This document shows positions 6,277 to 14,368 of a stretch of DNA of 64,000 nt, in pieces. Source of the DNA: a virus. The stretch lies in the IMG/VR virus record IMGVR_UViG_3300041409_000623, positions 1 through 64,000 of that record, one strand, 5' to 3'. The notes beneath the pieces were generated by a model, which made no database searches, was not told where the DNA came from, and was given only the letters and a program-made list of their open reading frames with translations. Within the stretch, counting starts at the first letter, position 1. Each line of letters starts with the position of its first letter. The position numbers and the translations under genes are program-made.

Positions 6277-8187
6277 TCATTCCTCCGTTATCGCCGCGAG
6301 CCACCGGCTCGTCGTCCACGTCGCGACGTCTTCGCGCGCTCTGCGTGCGGCGATGATCGCGTGGTCGATGGTCTTCTGGCCCTTCGGTCCGGTCGCGACG
6401 ACGTCGAAGTAGTTCACGGCGTGCACCTGCCCAGGGCGGTCGACGCGCGCGGCCGTCTGCTGCGCTTTCCAGAGCGAGTAGTCGAACGACATGTTGATGA
6501 CGGTATGCGCGGCCGTCAGGTTGATGCCGAGCGCGCCGGTGCCGTAGGTGCCGCCGAAGAAGACCGGACCGAGAGGCGCGGTGCGCGGATCGAGAAGTCT
6601 CAAGGCAGACTCTCGATCCGTGCGCTTCTGGCCGCCGTGGATTTCTCCGATCATGACCGGATAACGCAGCGTTGCGCACCGAATATCACGCATCATTCGC
6701 TCAAGCTCCGCGCGGAACCTGCACCACACGATCAACTTGAGGTTCGGGTCCGCGTCGAGCCACTCGCGGTGCAGGCCGAGCACGAAGTCGAGCTTTTCGC
6801 GGCCTATCGCTTGACTTGTGCTCAGAGGTCGCGGCGGTGGATTACTCCGTAGACTGTCAGAGCCAACCCGACGAGTCCCATCAGAATCAACCAAATCAAG
6901 ATCGGCAGCGCTTCCATCGTTCACTCCTAAGACTAGTTGATCGAGCACTGCGCTATTGTCCTGCTCCTCGACGCCCGCATCTTCGATGCCGCCGAGGAAC
7001 CCGCTCGTGATCTGCGACAGGCGCAGCGCTTTGATAGCGGCCGTGCTGCTGACGGCGACGTCGCCGGACTTGAGCCACGTCACCATTTCGTCGCGCATGT
7101 CTTTGTAGATCTTCCACGTCGCCTCGGTGAGCGGCACTTCGTACGTCACCGGTGGAAGCGCTTCGGGCAGGTCGAGACAATCGCGCTTCAACCGGCGCAG
7201 CACGTACGGCGCGAACTTCGCCGTGAGCTTGTCGAGGTCGCGCCAGCCGACGATGGTGCGTATCTCCCGTCCACGCGGCGAGTGCAGCGCGCGACCGCTC
7301 GCGCCGACGACTGCCTGCTCGACGGCATAGTGCGACTTGAAGTGCGTGATGTACTTCAGTCCGTGTACCGATGGGTGGAGCATGTTGCCCTGCGAGAACA
7401 GGTCCAGCGGACTGTGCGCGATGGGCGTGCCGTTCAGCAGCACGACGCGCCCGCACTTCGCGCGGAGCTGGAAGCACGCCTTTGTGCGCGCGCTGTCGTA
7501 GGTCTTGACGTAGGCGCTCTCGTCGAGCACGAGCAGCGTCTTCGACGTGCAGAACGGCAGCAGGTCATCGAGGCGCTTCTTCGAGGCGATGAACTCGTAG
7601 TTCGTGACGATCCATTCGAGCTTCTTGACTTGTTTCGTGATGTCCGGCGACGTGAAGAGCCAGTCGCGTATGCGCGCGTGGTATTCGGTCACGCTGCTCT
7701 GCACGAACAGGTGCTTCTGCAGCTCGCCCAGTTCCGGGTCGAACCACACGCCGCGCACGCTCGCGGGCGCGACGACGAGCACCTTGTCGATGACGCCTGC
7801 CTCGAACAAGAACTGCGCGGCGATGATGACTTGCGCGGACTTCATCGCGCCCATCTCGTCTGTCAAGAAGAAGTACGAGTGCTCGCAAAGTGCTCGCACT
7901 CCGACTTTGACGTGCTCCTTCACGCCAGACATCGTGCCGTCGGCGAGCGGAACCGGGCGGCAGCGGGAGAAGTCGAGATTCACAGCAGCCCTCCCACCTG
8001 CCACCTGCGCTCCGGGGGCGCGTCGAACGTCGTCGCATAGCGTTCCCAGATATACCATTCGTGGTGGGTGCGGGTCGTCCTTCAACGTCAGCCTGACGCC
8101 GCGCATGAGTCGCGGACTGTCTTTCAGCCAGCAGGTGAGTTCGAATCCACCGTCGGCGTGCAGGACGAACTGTCGGTACGTTACCAT
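6277..8187 (-). CDS. SNF2-like helicase/ATPase
   Basis: 636 residues from ATG 8187 (MVTYRQFVLH). Motif I TDEMGAMKS at 109-117 (a variant of the usual DEMGLGKT), motif II LDESAYVK at 221-228, motif III LNGTPIAHSP at 251-260. The C-terminal lobe has LIVWCRFRAELE, a GINLTAAHTVINM motif V and QTAARVDRPGQVHAVNYFDV. Such phage proteins are DNA translocases thought to act in replication or recombination. A poorly conserved inter-lobe linker is encoded around 6820-6960, and a small membrane-protein frame is embedded there. A longer start at 8259 is rejected because it would cross the zinc microprotein gene. Confidence 0.9.
   Translation of the reverse strand: MVTYRQFVLHADGGFELTCWLKDSPRLMRGVRLTLKDDPHPPRMVYLGTLCDDVRRAPGAQVAGGRAAVNLDFSRCRPVPLADGTMSGVKEHVKVGVRALCEHSYFFLTDEMGAMKSAQVIIAAQFLFEAGVIDKVLVVAPASVRGVWFDPELGELQKHLFVQSSVTEYHARIRDWLFTSPDITKQVKKLEWIVTNYEFIASKKRLDDLLPFCTSKTLLVLDESAYVKTYDSARTKACFQLRAKCGRVVLLNGTPIAHSPLDLFSQGNMLHPSVHGLKYITHFKSHYAVEQAVVGASGRALHSPRGREIRTIVGWRDLDKLTAKFAPYVLRRLKRDCLDLPEALPPVTYEVPLTEATWKIYKDMRDEMVTWLKSGDVAVSSTAAIKALRLSQITSGFLGGIEDAGVEEQDNSAVLDQLVLGVNDGSAADLDLVDSDGTRRVGSDSLRSNPPPRPLSTSQAIGREKLDFVLGLHREWLDADPNLKLIVWCRFRAELERMMRDIRCATLRYPVMIGEIHGGQKRTDRESALRLLDPRTAPLGPVFFGGTYGTGALGINLTAAHTVINMSFDYSLWKAQQTAARVDRPGQVHAVNYFDVVATGPKGQKTIDHAIIAARRAREDVATWTTSRWLAAITEE
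6822..6917 (-). CDS. Embedded 31-residue membrane microprotein (overlapping gene)
   Basis: Lies inside the SNF2 gene in another frame on the same strand. ATG at 6917 follows TTAGGAGTGAACG, the best ribosome site in the area. The product begins MEALPILIWLILMGLVGLAL and ends VYGVIHRRDL: one transmembrane helix and a short basic tail. By hand count about two thirds of its codons end in G or C, against about one third for the SNF2 frame over the same bases, so codon use favours this frame. Role unknown. Confidence 0.5.
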   Translation of the reverse strand: MEALPILIWLILMGLVGLALTVYGVIHRRDL

Positions 8188-8276
8188 CTCTTCACCCAGT
8201 CCGCGCACTCGCGGCATCGCCACCAGCACGCGTAGACGTAGTCGAGCAAGCCGCCGCACATGCAGCGGACGCTCAT
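8181..8276 (-). CDS. 31-residue Cys-rich microprotein
   Basis: ATG at 8276 after GGGAG (5-base spacing), overlapping the previous stop as ATGA. TAA at 8181-8183 overlaps the SNF2 start. The product MSVRCMCGGLLDYVYACWWR continues CRECADWVKRW, with CxC, C and CxxC: a minimal zinc-knuckle-like sequence. The coupled overlaps and ribosome site argue it is real despite its size. Confidence 0.6.
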   Translation of the reverse strand: MSVRCMCGGLLDYVYACWWRCRECADWVKRW

Positions 8277-8557
8277 TCTCGCTCCCATCGGCGCGAGTCG
8301 CGGTCGCGCATCCTGCCGCTAGGCAGAGTGTCGTCGATCGGCTTGTCGGCGCCGTCGGACTGTCGCGTGCCGGTGCAGTTTGGGAAGTTGCTGCAGCCCC
8401 AGAACTGATCGCCAGTCTTTCGGTTCGCGCGCTGCACCATCGCTGCGCCGCAGTCGGGGCATTCGTCGACAGACATCATCTTCTTTCCTCCACAGGCTTT
8501 GCAGACCCACCAACCATCGACGACGAAACACTCAGATTCGCAGCACCAAGAAATCAT
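8273..8557 (-). CDS. Topoisomerase-type zinc-ribbon protein
   Basis: 94 residues. Residues about 33-64 match the C4 zinc ribbon of bacterial type IA topoisomerase tails (CPDCGAAMV...FWGCSNFPNCTGTR). An N-terminal CC...CKAC may form a second site. No topoisomerase catalytic domain is attached. It probably binds single-stranded DNA or a partner in the adjacent SNF2/SMC gene group. Confidence 0.75.
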   Translation of the reverse strand: MISWCCESECFVVDGWWVCKACGGKKMMSVDECPDCGAAMVQRANRKTGDQFWGCSNFPNCTGTRQSDGADKPIDDTLPSGRMRDRDSRRWERE

Positions 8558-8839
8558 CTATCGAAACATCGGAAATACTTCTGGGTAATCGTGGTGCTCC
8601 TCGATGAGCACGGCCTCGATGAGCACGGCGTGTCCTTTGTGAAGACGATAGATGCCCGGCTTGATCTTCTCGGGCACCAGCGCGCTCACGCGTTTCCACG
8701 CGGACTGCCTGACGATCTTCGCACGCTCGTGATCGGCAGCAGCCTGTTCAGCGGCGATACGCGTGCTGTGTTCTCTTCGCACGGCTTCCGCGTAGGCTTC
8801 GATGAGATGTTCGTACTCGTTCGGTTGATCAAGCGACAT
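8558..8839 (-). CDS. Hypothetical helical protein
   Basis: 93 residues starting MSLDQPNEYEHLIEAYAEAV. A long charged helix (EQAAADHERAKIVRQSAWK) is followed by a short beta-rich end. ATG at 8839 has GAGG 6 bases upstream and overlaps the SMC-like gene end by 11 bases. Function unknown. Confidence 0.7.
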   Translation of the reverse strand: MSLDQPNEYEHLIEAYAEAVRREHSTRIAAEQAAADHERAKIVRQSAWKRVSALVPEKIKPGIYRLHKGHAVLIEAVLIEEHHDYPEVFPMFR

Positions 8840-10208
8840 GACCATCCTCGATGAACACCTGCACTTCGTTCTTATCCTTCGCCACCCACTCGACCCAGAT
8901 CTGCGCGCCAGCGTCTTCGGCTTGCTTCGCGACGAGCGCCAGCGAGTCTTCGTCGAGCACGTTGCCGTTGCGAATGAGCAGGACCTTCAGCGTCGGGTTC
9001 AACGCCAGGCCGATCGCGACGCTGACGCGGAGCTGCTCGTTCGTCGCCGCCTGCGCGAACGGGATGCCGCCGAAGGTGACGCCGACGTCCGAGAGTCCGA
9101 GTCCGTCGACCGGGAACTGCACGCCGTCGAGCGCCTGCTGCTTGCCTCGGTCGGCCTCGTCGACGAGCTTCTGGTATGCAGCGACGTCGGCCTCGATCTT
9201 CTTGACCTCGGTCTCGGCTTCGGCGTGCCGTTGGTTCGCGCGCACCTTCGCGTTCGTCGCTTCGGTTGCGGCCAACTCCGCGCTGATGGCCGTCACGTCG
9301 GGCACGACGGCACGAGCGGCTTCGGCGGTGATCTTCGCTGCGTCGAGTGCGCGCAGTGCAGCAGACGTCACGGCTTCAGCGTTTCTGCGCTTGTCGGATA
9401 GTTCTTGGATCTTCGTTTCGAGTGCGAGGATCTGATCGCGATACGAATCGGCTTGTCTCAACGCCGTACTGTGTTGATCCGATGCGCGCACTTCAGCGCG
9501 CTCGGCCTCCTCCGCCAGCTTTCGCAGCCGCTCGGCTTCGACCAGCTTCTCGGTCGTGATCGGCGTCTCTGCGTCGGGCACGCCTTCGTGTTTCGGCATA
9601 GCGGCGAGCTGCGCCTGCTTGATCGCCAGCGTTTTCTTTTGCATCGCGCGTCCGGCGGCAGCATCGGCGCGCGCCTTGTCGAACGCGCTGACGTCGAGGT
9701 TCACGAGCCTGCGCAGCGTCGTCGCCTGGTCCTTGTCGTCCTTGAACGCGAGAGGGTCGAATGCGAGCCTGCCGACGAGTCGGTCGAGCAGCGCCTGCGG
9801 CGACGGGTATTTCGCGCCCGCTTTGTTCGCGACGATGAGGGTGGACTTCGTTTCGCCGAACACTTTGTTTCGCCAGTTGCACGTATCAGCGTGCAACGAA
9901 GCATCTTCGCTCTTCGCGTTCGGTGTGCTGAAAGATGCACACGAACACGGAACGCGCTCGCGACTGAACTTCCTCGTGACCACGAGGTCCGTGTCGAAGT
10001 CGACGCGAATCTCGGCGTCGCTCTCGCCGGTGCGAATCGGTTCGGTAGGGCAGAGCGCCTGACCGCCTAGCGCCATCGCGATGCTGTTCATGGCGCTGGA
10101 TTTTCCAGCACCGTTCTTGCCGCCGATCGTGACGAGCGCACCTTCCGGCTTGATGTCGACGGCGACGAGTCTGAGTATGTTGCTGGCCTGCAGGCGCGTG
10201 ACTTTCAT
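8829..10208 (-). CDS. SMC/RecF-like AAA ATPase
   Basis: 459 residues. Walker A GGKNGAGKSS at 29-38, preceded by a RecF-type ASNILRL start. A Cys motif (CSCASF...CNW) lies near residues 88-110, a coiled coil occupies about 165-360, and a C-terminal ATPase lobe contains KVLLIRNGNVLDEDSLALV. The half-length arm and phage context match small SbcC/RecF-like ATPases used with phage recombination functions. It probably acts on DNA ends or replication intermediates with the exonuclease encoded two genes away. Confidence 0.85.
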   Translation of the reverse strand: MKVTRLQASNILRLVAVDIKPEGALVTIGGKNGAGKSSAMNSIAMALGGQALCPTEPIRTGESDAEIRVDFDTDLVVTRKFSRERVPCSCASFSTPNAKSEDASLHADTCNWRNKVFGETKSTLIVANKAGAKYPSPQALLDRLVGRLAFDPLAFKDDKDQATTLRRLVNLDVSAFDKARADAAAGRAMQKKTLAIKQAQLAAMPKHEGVPDAETPITTEKLVEAERLRKLAEEAERAEVRASDQHSTALRQADSYRDQILALETKIQELSDKRRNAEAVTSAALRALDAAKITAEAARAVVPDVTAISAELAATEATNAKVRANQRHAEAETEVKKIEADVAAYQKLVDEADRGKQQALDGVQFPVDGLGLSDVGVTFGGIPFAQAATNEQLRVSVAIGLALNPTLKVLLIRNGNVLDEDSLALVAKQAEDAGAQIWVEWVAKDKNEVQVFIEDGHVA

Positions 10209-10211
10209 TTT

Positions 10212-10451
10212 TTATTCCATTCTCTTTGCGATACGAATGCTGGTGATGTCGTCGGCTAATGTCGGAAAATTCCGTCGACACTGTTGTGCGTAGATCCGCA
10301 AGCATTCATCGGCGAACGGATCGTGGTCGAGGTCGAGCACGAAGTACCGACAGTTCTCGTGCTTTCCTCCCGGAGCCGAGCTGCCATCTGTCCGCGTTAC
10401 GTCGAACTTGTGGTATAGACCGCGATCTTTGTCTGCGTCGTTCTCATGCAT
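10212..10451 (-). CDS. Conserved small phage protein
   Basis: 79 residues, with the core HENCRYFVLDLDHDPFADEC then YAQQCRRNFPTLADDI. This pattern recurs in phage genomes with unknown function. ATG at 10451 overlaps the exonuclease stop (TGATG). Confidence 0.75.
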   Translation of the reverse strand: MHENDADKDRGLYHKFDVTRTDGSSAPGGKHENCRYFVLDLDHDPFADECLRIYAQQCRRNFPTLADDITSIRIAKRME

Positions 10452-11317
10452 CACTTCGCCTCCGGGAACCTGCCGAACTTCGCGTCGCGCGCGAGCGTCT
10501 TGACGTCGGGCGAGAAGTCCGATTTCAGGATGAAGTCCCAGTAGTTCTCGCCGCGTCGGTCGCGCAGGTTCACCGACGGGTCGTCCATCCGCTTGCCTGC
10601 GTGCTTGCCCCAGTTGGCGAAGCACGCGACACCGTCGACGAACTTGAACTTGCCGTCCGGGTCGATCCGCCCAGGCCACTGCGCCGCGTGCAGCAGGTCG
10701 AGGTCGCGCGGCAGTGTTTGGTACTTCCTGAGCTGCGCGGCGATGACTTCGGTCGTCATGCGCACGTCGGCGAGCGCCTGGTGCGCGTCTTCCGGCTCCT
10801 TGTCGACGTGCTTGCGATAGAGGCTCGACAGCGTGCGCGGCTCGCCGAGCTGCTCCAGTCGGTCGGCGTCGATGATGCGCGCGCCGAGGTAGGACCACGC
10901 GACGCCCGCGCGCGCGAACTCGGACGCGAACATCTTCAGGTCGTAGCGGACGTTCTTGCCCGCGAAGTCGCAGCCGGTGAACCCCTTCGCGAGGTTCGGC
11001 GCCAGTTGCGCGAACGTGGGCCATGGCTTGAACGCATGTCCACGCTCGGACGCATTACCGACGTGTGATGCGTTGTCGAAACCACATTCACGACACATCT
11101 TTATCGCATAGTCGCTGATGCCGTGCACCTTCGTCGTCTCCGGCGAGATGGGCACGCCGGGATTCACGAGCGAGCGCCACTCCTTCTGCAGCCCATCGGA
11201 GGTCCAGACCTGGAACCCGATCTCGATGATGCGCGCGTCCTTCGCGTCGAGGCCGGTCGTCTCGACGTCGGGCACGATGAGCGGACGCGTGAGCGCGAGG
11301 AGCTGGTGGAGCATCAT
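10451..11317 (-). CDS. DnaQ-like 3'-5' exonuclease
   Basis: 288 residues of the DEDDh superfamily. Exo I is PDVETTGL (Asp17, Glu19), Exo II lies near GKNVRYDLKMF, and Exo III is the HQALADVRMT segment with the characteristic His and Asp. About 100 further residues follow (DGVACFANWGKHAGKRMDD...NYWDFIL), as in exonuclease X/DnaQ-like bacterial proteins. It could supply proofreading or end trimming, which matters because the polymerase's own exonuclease domain looks degenerate. Start ATGATG at 11317/11314 overlaps the previous stop. Confidence 0.9.
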   Translation of the reverse strand: MMLHQLLALTRPLIVPDVETTGLDAKDARIIEIGFQVWTSDGLQKEWRSLVNPGVPISPETTKVHGISDYAIKMCRECGFDNASHVGNASERGHAFKPWPTFAQLAPNLAKGFTGCDFAGKNVRYDLKMFASEFARAGVAWSYLGARIIDADRLEQLGEPRTLSSLYRKHVDKEPEDAHQALADVRMTTEVIAAQLRKYQTLPRDLDLLHAAQWPGRIDPDGKFKFVDGVACFANWGKHAGKRMDDPSVNLRDRRGENYWDFILKSDFSPDVKTLARDAKFGRFPEAK

Positions 11318-11487
11318 GCCTTCGGCTCGTTTCTCTTCTGCCAAGCTTCGAGCAGGTCCATCACGCACTCGACGCGTCGAAGCACGGCGTCGCGGAAGGT
11401 GCCCTCGGGTATCATCTGCGCGACTTTCAAGAACTCGTCGCAGTAGTGCTTGATCCACTGCTGGTCTATCGGCGAATGGTCTTTCAC
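11314..11487 (-). CDS. 57-residue hypothetical protein
   Basis: GTG start at 11487 (GTGA overlap with the preceding gene). Mostly helical (IDQQWIKHYCDEFLKVAQMI...). A GAGGAGG site lies unusually close (about 2 bases) to the start. The overlaps at both ends are the main support. Confidence 0.6.
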   Translation of the reverse strand: MKDHSPIDQQWIKHYCDEFLKVAQMIPEGTFRDAVLRRVECVMDLLEAWQKRNEPKA

Positions 11488-11723
11488 GCCCTCCTCACGA
11501 TCCGCAGCCTGCGCACCGAGACGATGGTCGAGATGTCGCCGTCGGCCCACTCCTGCCTGCGGTGCGCGACGTAGGCGGTCGCGAGGTCGCGCTTGATGAC
11601 CTCCGCGTCGCGACGCTGGTCGCGCGCGCAGGTGTAGCGATAGCCGCGACGCAGCTCGGGCGGGTCGGGCATCGCGAGCAGGATGAGCATGGCGAGCCAT
11701 CGGCGCTCTTGCTTCGTGGTCAC
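11484..11723 (-). CDS. Small hypothetical protein
   Basis: 79 residues starting (V)TTKQERRWLAMLILLAM. The N-terminal region is moderately hydrophobic and the C-terminal half is Arg-rich. GTG at 11723 has GGAGG 7 bases upstream and a GTGA overlap. Confidence 0.6.
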   Translation of the reverse strand: MTTKQERRWLAMLILLAMPDPPELRRGYRYTCARDQRRDAEVIKRDLATAYVAHRRQEWADGDISTIVSVRRLRIVRRA

Positions 11724-11926
11724 TCGATCGCCTCCTTCGACACCCAAATCGTCGCCTCGACCCACGCGCCTCCGTCCTGCATGACGTGGACGTTCGCGCC
11801 GTTGGGGATCTTCAATCCACATCCACCTTCGGTCTGCGACAAATATTGGCGTTTCGCGACGGCGAGATACTTGTCGCGGAGTTCCTTCTGCTGCCGGCGC
11901 TCGCGCTCGACCTTAGATTCGCTCAT
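11720..11926 (-). CDS. Small hypothetical protein
   Basis: 68 residues: a charged N-terminal helix (SKVERERRQQKELRDKYL), then a beta-rich part with GGCGLKIPNGANVHV. The ATG at 11926 overlaps the previous gene by 14 bases. No family assigned. Confidence 0.65.
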   Translation of the reverse strand: MSESKVERERRQQKELRDKYLAVAKRQYLSQTEGGCGLKIPNGANVHVMQDGGAWVEATIWVSKEAIE

Positions 11927-12038
11927 GCTTCACCCTGACGACGCTGCCGTCGACGCTGCGCGCATGTTCTGCCGCACGCCACTTCGTCGAAAACCGTCGG
12001 TCCATCCAGACGATGACTTCGCCTCGCAGCACGATCAC
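11913..12038 (-). CDS. 41-residue hypothetical protein
   Basis: GTG start at 12038, a GTGA overlap with the zinc-ribbon gene. The product is basic (VIVLRGEVIVWMDRRFSTKW...). Overlap at both ends is the chief evidence. A longer GTG/ATG version to 12119 would run antiparallel to no known signal and is not preferred. Confidence 0.45.
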   Translation of the reverse strand: MIVLRGEVIVWMDRRFSTKWRAAEHARSVDGSVVRVKHERI

Positions 12039-12133
12039 GCGCCACCAGATCCTTTTACGCACATGCTGCATCCGGTTTCGTCGCGCCACCACCACTTCAC
12101 CGCACCGCACTTGGGGCAAGGTTTGTTAGCCAT
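12035..12133 (-). CDS. 32-residue zinc-ribbon microprotein
   Basis: ATG at 12133 with GGAGG about 10 bases upstream, overlapping the end of the preceding gene by 37 bases. The product has CPKCG at residues 6-10 and CSMC at 22-25 around a WWWRDETG turn: a minimal rubredoxin-like zinc ribbon. Confidence 0.6.
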   Translation of the reverse strand: MANKPCPKCGAVKWWWRDETGCSMCVKGSGGA

Positions 12134-12477
12134 GCGAGCGCTTCCTCCAGCGTGTCGACGACCGTGACTTGATTCAGATAGTGGAACATGTTCGAGCGTT
12201 GTCCGATGAGTACGACGCGCTTGCCGAGCGCAAGCGCGTAGCCGAACTCGACGTGGCGACCGCCGGTACCGATGTTCTCCCAGCCATCGGGATTCATCGC
12301 AAGCAGCACGTCGGCCGACGCAACGTCTTCCATGTCCTTGCGTGCATGCTCGTCAGTGAGTTCGTCGAGTGCTTTAAGCCAGCGACTCGTCACCTCGTGT
12401 CCGTGCTCTTCAAGCGCACGCATGACATAGATCGCTAAGTCGCGAATTGGATACGGCGCGGCGACGTAAACCTTCAT
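12097..12477 (-). CDS. Nucleoside 2-deoxyribosyltransferase-like protein
   Basis: 126 residues with an N-terminal KVYVAAPY strand-loop and the GGRHVEFGYALALGK motif. Glu77 is in the position of the family's nucleophile. Length fits the deoxyribosyltransferase/DUF4406-type Rossmann fold. Probable role is nucleotide salvage or base exchange, beside a MazG-like enzyme. TGATG overlap with that gene. Confidence 0.75.
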   Translation of the reverse strand: MKVYVAAPYPIRDLAIYVMRALEEHGHEVTSRWLKALDELTDEHARKDMEDVASADVLLAMNPDGWENIGTGGRHVEFGYALALGKRVVLIGQRSNMFHYLNQVTVVDTLEEALAWLTNLAPSAVR

Positions 12478-12848
12478 CAGTATTTCTTCCCCTCTGCCTT
12501 CAAGCGGTTTTCGACCTTGTGGTCTGCGCGCTGCGCGTTGTAAGCCATCTTTTCCTCATAGGCGCCGCCGAGGTCGAGTCCGAGACCGCCCGCGATGTCG
12601 AGGATGCGAATGACGCAGTCGGCAAGTTCGACCTCGAACATCTTGCGCTCTGGCAGTTTGTCGTCCATCAGGTTCTTGCGATGGCCTTCGAGCGCCTCGG
12701 CCAGCTCGCTGACGCAGAGCATGAGCAGTTCGCCGACGTTGCGCTGCAGGGGTTCGCCGGTGTTGATGTCGATCCACCACTTCTCGTTTGCGCGGTGCAC
12801 TCGAAACGCTTGAGCGTTGAATGGATGGTCTAAGTACTTCGCGTTCAC
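12477..12848 (-). CDS. MazG-like nucleotide pyrophosphohydrolase
   Basis: 123 residues, all-alpha. The metal-binding pattern is ExxE (Glu48, Glu51) followed by ExxD (Glu74, Asp77). Family members hydrolyse NTPs or dNTPs to the monophosphate and pyrophosphate, and phage versions adjust nucleotide pools. The start is GTG at 12848, a GTGA overlap. Confidence 0.8.
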   Translation of the reverse strand: MNAKYLDHPFNAQAFRVHRANEKWWIDINTGEPLQRNVGELLMLCVSELAEALEGHRKNLMDDKLPERKMFEVELADCVIRILDIAGGLGLDLGGAYEEKMAYNAQRADHKVENRLKAEGKKY

Positions 12849-13147
12849 GCTCGTACCTCCTTCAGCATGTCCTTGATCAGGTCGGCCGTCAGCGCGGACA
12901 TCGAGATGCCGCGTCGTGCCGCTTCCTCACGAAGGGCGGTCTTATCAGCCTCAGAGATGTTGATACCGAGAAACTCGTCACGGTCTGATTTGACATCGAC
13001 CAAACGATCGTCGCGTTTCAAGATACCCCCTTTGCGAAGGATCTGTCGCACACGTTGACGACTAATGCTAAATCGGTCAGCACAGTCTCGCACAGCCAAC
13101 CCTTCAAGATAGAGTCGACAAATGTCAACGTCTCGTTCAGCGTTCAT
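12845..13147 (-). CDS. HTH plus ribbon-helix-helix DNA-binding protein
   Basis: 100 residues from ATG 13147. Residues about 6-40 resemble a sigma-region-4/resolvase-type HTH (VRDCADRFSISRQRVRQILR). The C-terminal part (FLGINISEADKTALREEAAR) looks like a CopG/Arc ribbon-helix-helix. Two DNA-binding modules in one short protein suggest a transcriptional regulator. The ATGA overlap with the preceding 50-codon gene fixes the start. Confidence 0.7.
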   Translation of the reverse strand: MNAERDVDICRLYLEGLAVRDCADRFSISRQRVRQILRKGGILKRDDRLVDVKSDRDEFLGINISEADKTALREEAARRGISMSALTADLIKDMLKEVRA

Positions 13148-13296
13148 AGCTGCAGCCACTCCTTCACCGTCCGTTGCCCTGGATACGTCTTCATGTACCA
13201 GATTGCGTCAACTTTGTTGACGCAGCCAGTTGGAACCCAGCTCCCGTATTCGTTCGGGTTTGATCCAACGCGCGCCCACCAGTAAGTTATTCTCAC
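13144..13296 (-). CDS. 50-residue hypothetical protein
   Basis: GTG at 13296 with GAGG 7 bases upstream, two bases after the DnaN stop. The product is aromatic-rich (VRITYWWARVGSNPNEYGSW). Ends in an ATGA overlap with the regulator gene, which supports both. Confidence 0.6.
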   Translation of the reverse strand: MRITYWWARVGSNPNEYGSWVPTGCVNKVDAIWYMKTYPGQRTVKEWLQL

Positions 13297-13297
13297 C

Positions 13298-14368
13298 TTA
13301 TGACCTCATGAGCATTACTACGTTGATGAACTCGTTCCCGTCGGTTAGCAGCATCGCGCTAGACGGGTCTTTCAATGCAATCGTGACAGTCTGCTCGACT
13401 GCTGCGGTTAGAAAATCCAGCACGTAGCTACCGTTTGCACAGACTTTCAGATCGTCGCCAACATACCTCATGGCGACTGGCTCATCGGCCTCTCCGATAA
13501 CGGCGCTCGAGGAAGTCAGTGTGACAATGCCTTGCGCGAACGAAAAGTTGATGGCCTTGTTATCCTCCGACATCAGGAGCACGCGCTTCAATGCTGCCAT
13601 CAACGGAGCGCGCTCAACTGTTGCGATATTCGTATTCGCTCGCGGGATAATCCCCTCGTAGTTTGGGAACTTTCCGTCGAGCATCCGAGAGAACAAGACG
13701 CGGTGGCCGACCTGAAAAAAGAGATGCCGGTCGGTTTGTGAGAATTCGACATCCTCGTCAGTCAAGAACGCCGTCAAGATCTCGAGGGTCTTGCTTGGGA
13801 TAATGAGCGAACCCGTAGAACCCGAAGGTCGTGCTGATGTCGCCAGTGAAAGACGCTTGCCATCGGTTGCGACCATCGCCATCACTCCATCAACAAGTGA
13901 TAGGAGCGATCCGTCAAGCGTGTATTTATTCGCTCGGTCGGCAATCGCATAGACGGTACGATCGATGAGTGACCGTAGCGTAGTTGCAGATAGTGTAGTA
14001 ACTTGCCCATCGACCGTCGGCAATACCGGAAAGTCGTCGGCGGGTAAGGTCTGTATACGCGATTTAAAAGCACCGCAAGTGACATAGACGTGACTACGGT
14101 CTTGTATGATTTTGACGTCGGCATCGGGTAACTGCTCGAGAAGGTCCAACATCTTTTTGGCGGGCAACGTTACGGCACCAGACTGCGTGACTGAAGCAGG
14201 GCACTCAGTGTGCAGACCCACTTCGAGGTTTGTCGCAGTCAGATGCAGTTCATCCTCGGCCTGCAGCAAAATGTTCGAGAGAATGGCGATCGCGGGCTTC
14301 TCCGGAGCTATTTTGCTCAACAGTCGAAGCTCCTGCGCGAGTACTTGTGAGTTGACGGTTAAATTCAT
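13298..14368 (-). CDS. dnaN: DNA polymerase III beta subunit-like sliding clamp
   Basis: 356 residues from ATG 14368 (MNLTVNSQVLAQELRLLSKI). Three repeated clamp domains are recognisable: N-terminal KPAIAILSNILLQAEDELHL, central DRTVYAIADRANKYTLDGSLL, and a C-terminal segment ending in TDGNEFINVVMLMRS. Length is close to bacterial DnaN (about 366). It forms a ring on DNA and tethers polymerases through a C-terminal pocket. Presumably it serves the phage polymerase encoded at 16028. The ATGA overlap with the nuclease gene fixes the start. Confidence 0.93.
   Translation of the reverse strand: MNLTVNSQVLAQELRLLSKIAPEKPAIAILSNILLQAEDELHLTATNLEVGLHTECPASVTQSGAVTLPAKKMLDLLEQLPDADVKIIQDRSHVYVTCGAFKSRIQTLPADDFPVLPTVDGQVTTLSATTLRSLIDRTVYAIADRANKYTLDGSLLSLVDGVMAMVATDGKRLSLATSARPSGSTGSLIIPSKTLEILTAFLTDEDVEFSQTDRHLFFQVGHRVLFSRMLDGKFPNYEGIIPRANTNIATVERAPLMAALKRVLLMSEDNKAINFSFAQGIVTLTSSSAVIGEADEPVAMRYVGDDLKVCANGSYVLDFLTAAVEQTVTIALKDPSSAMLLTDGNEFINVVMLMRS

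Noticed and set aside
13115-13145. TTGACA-like box inside the regulator gene
   Set aside because: No acceptable -10 box at 16-18 bases, and it lies in coding sequence.
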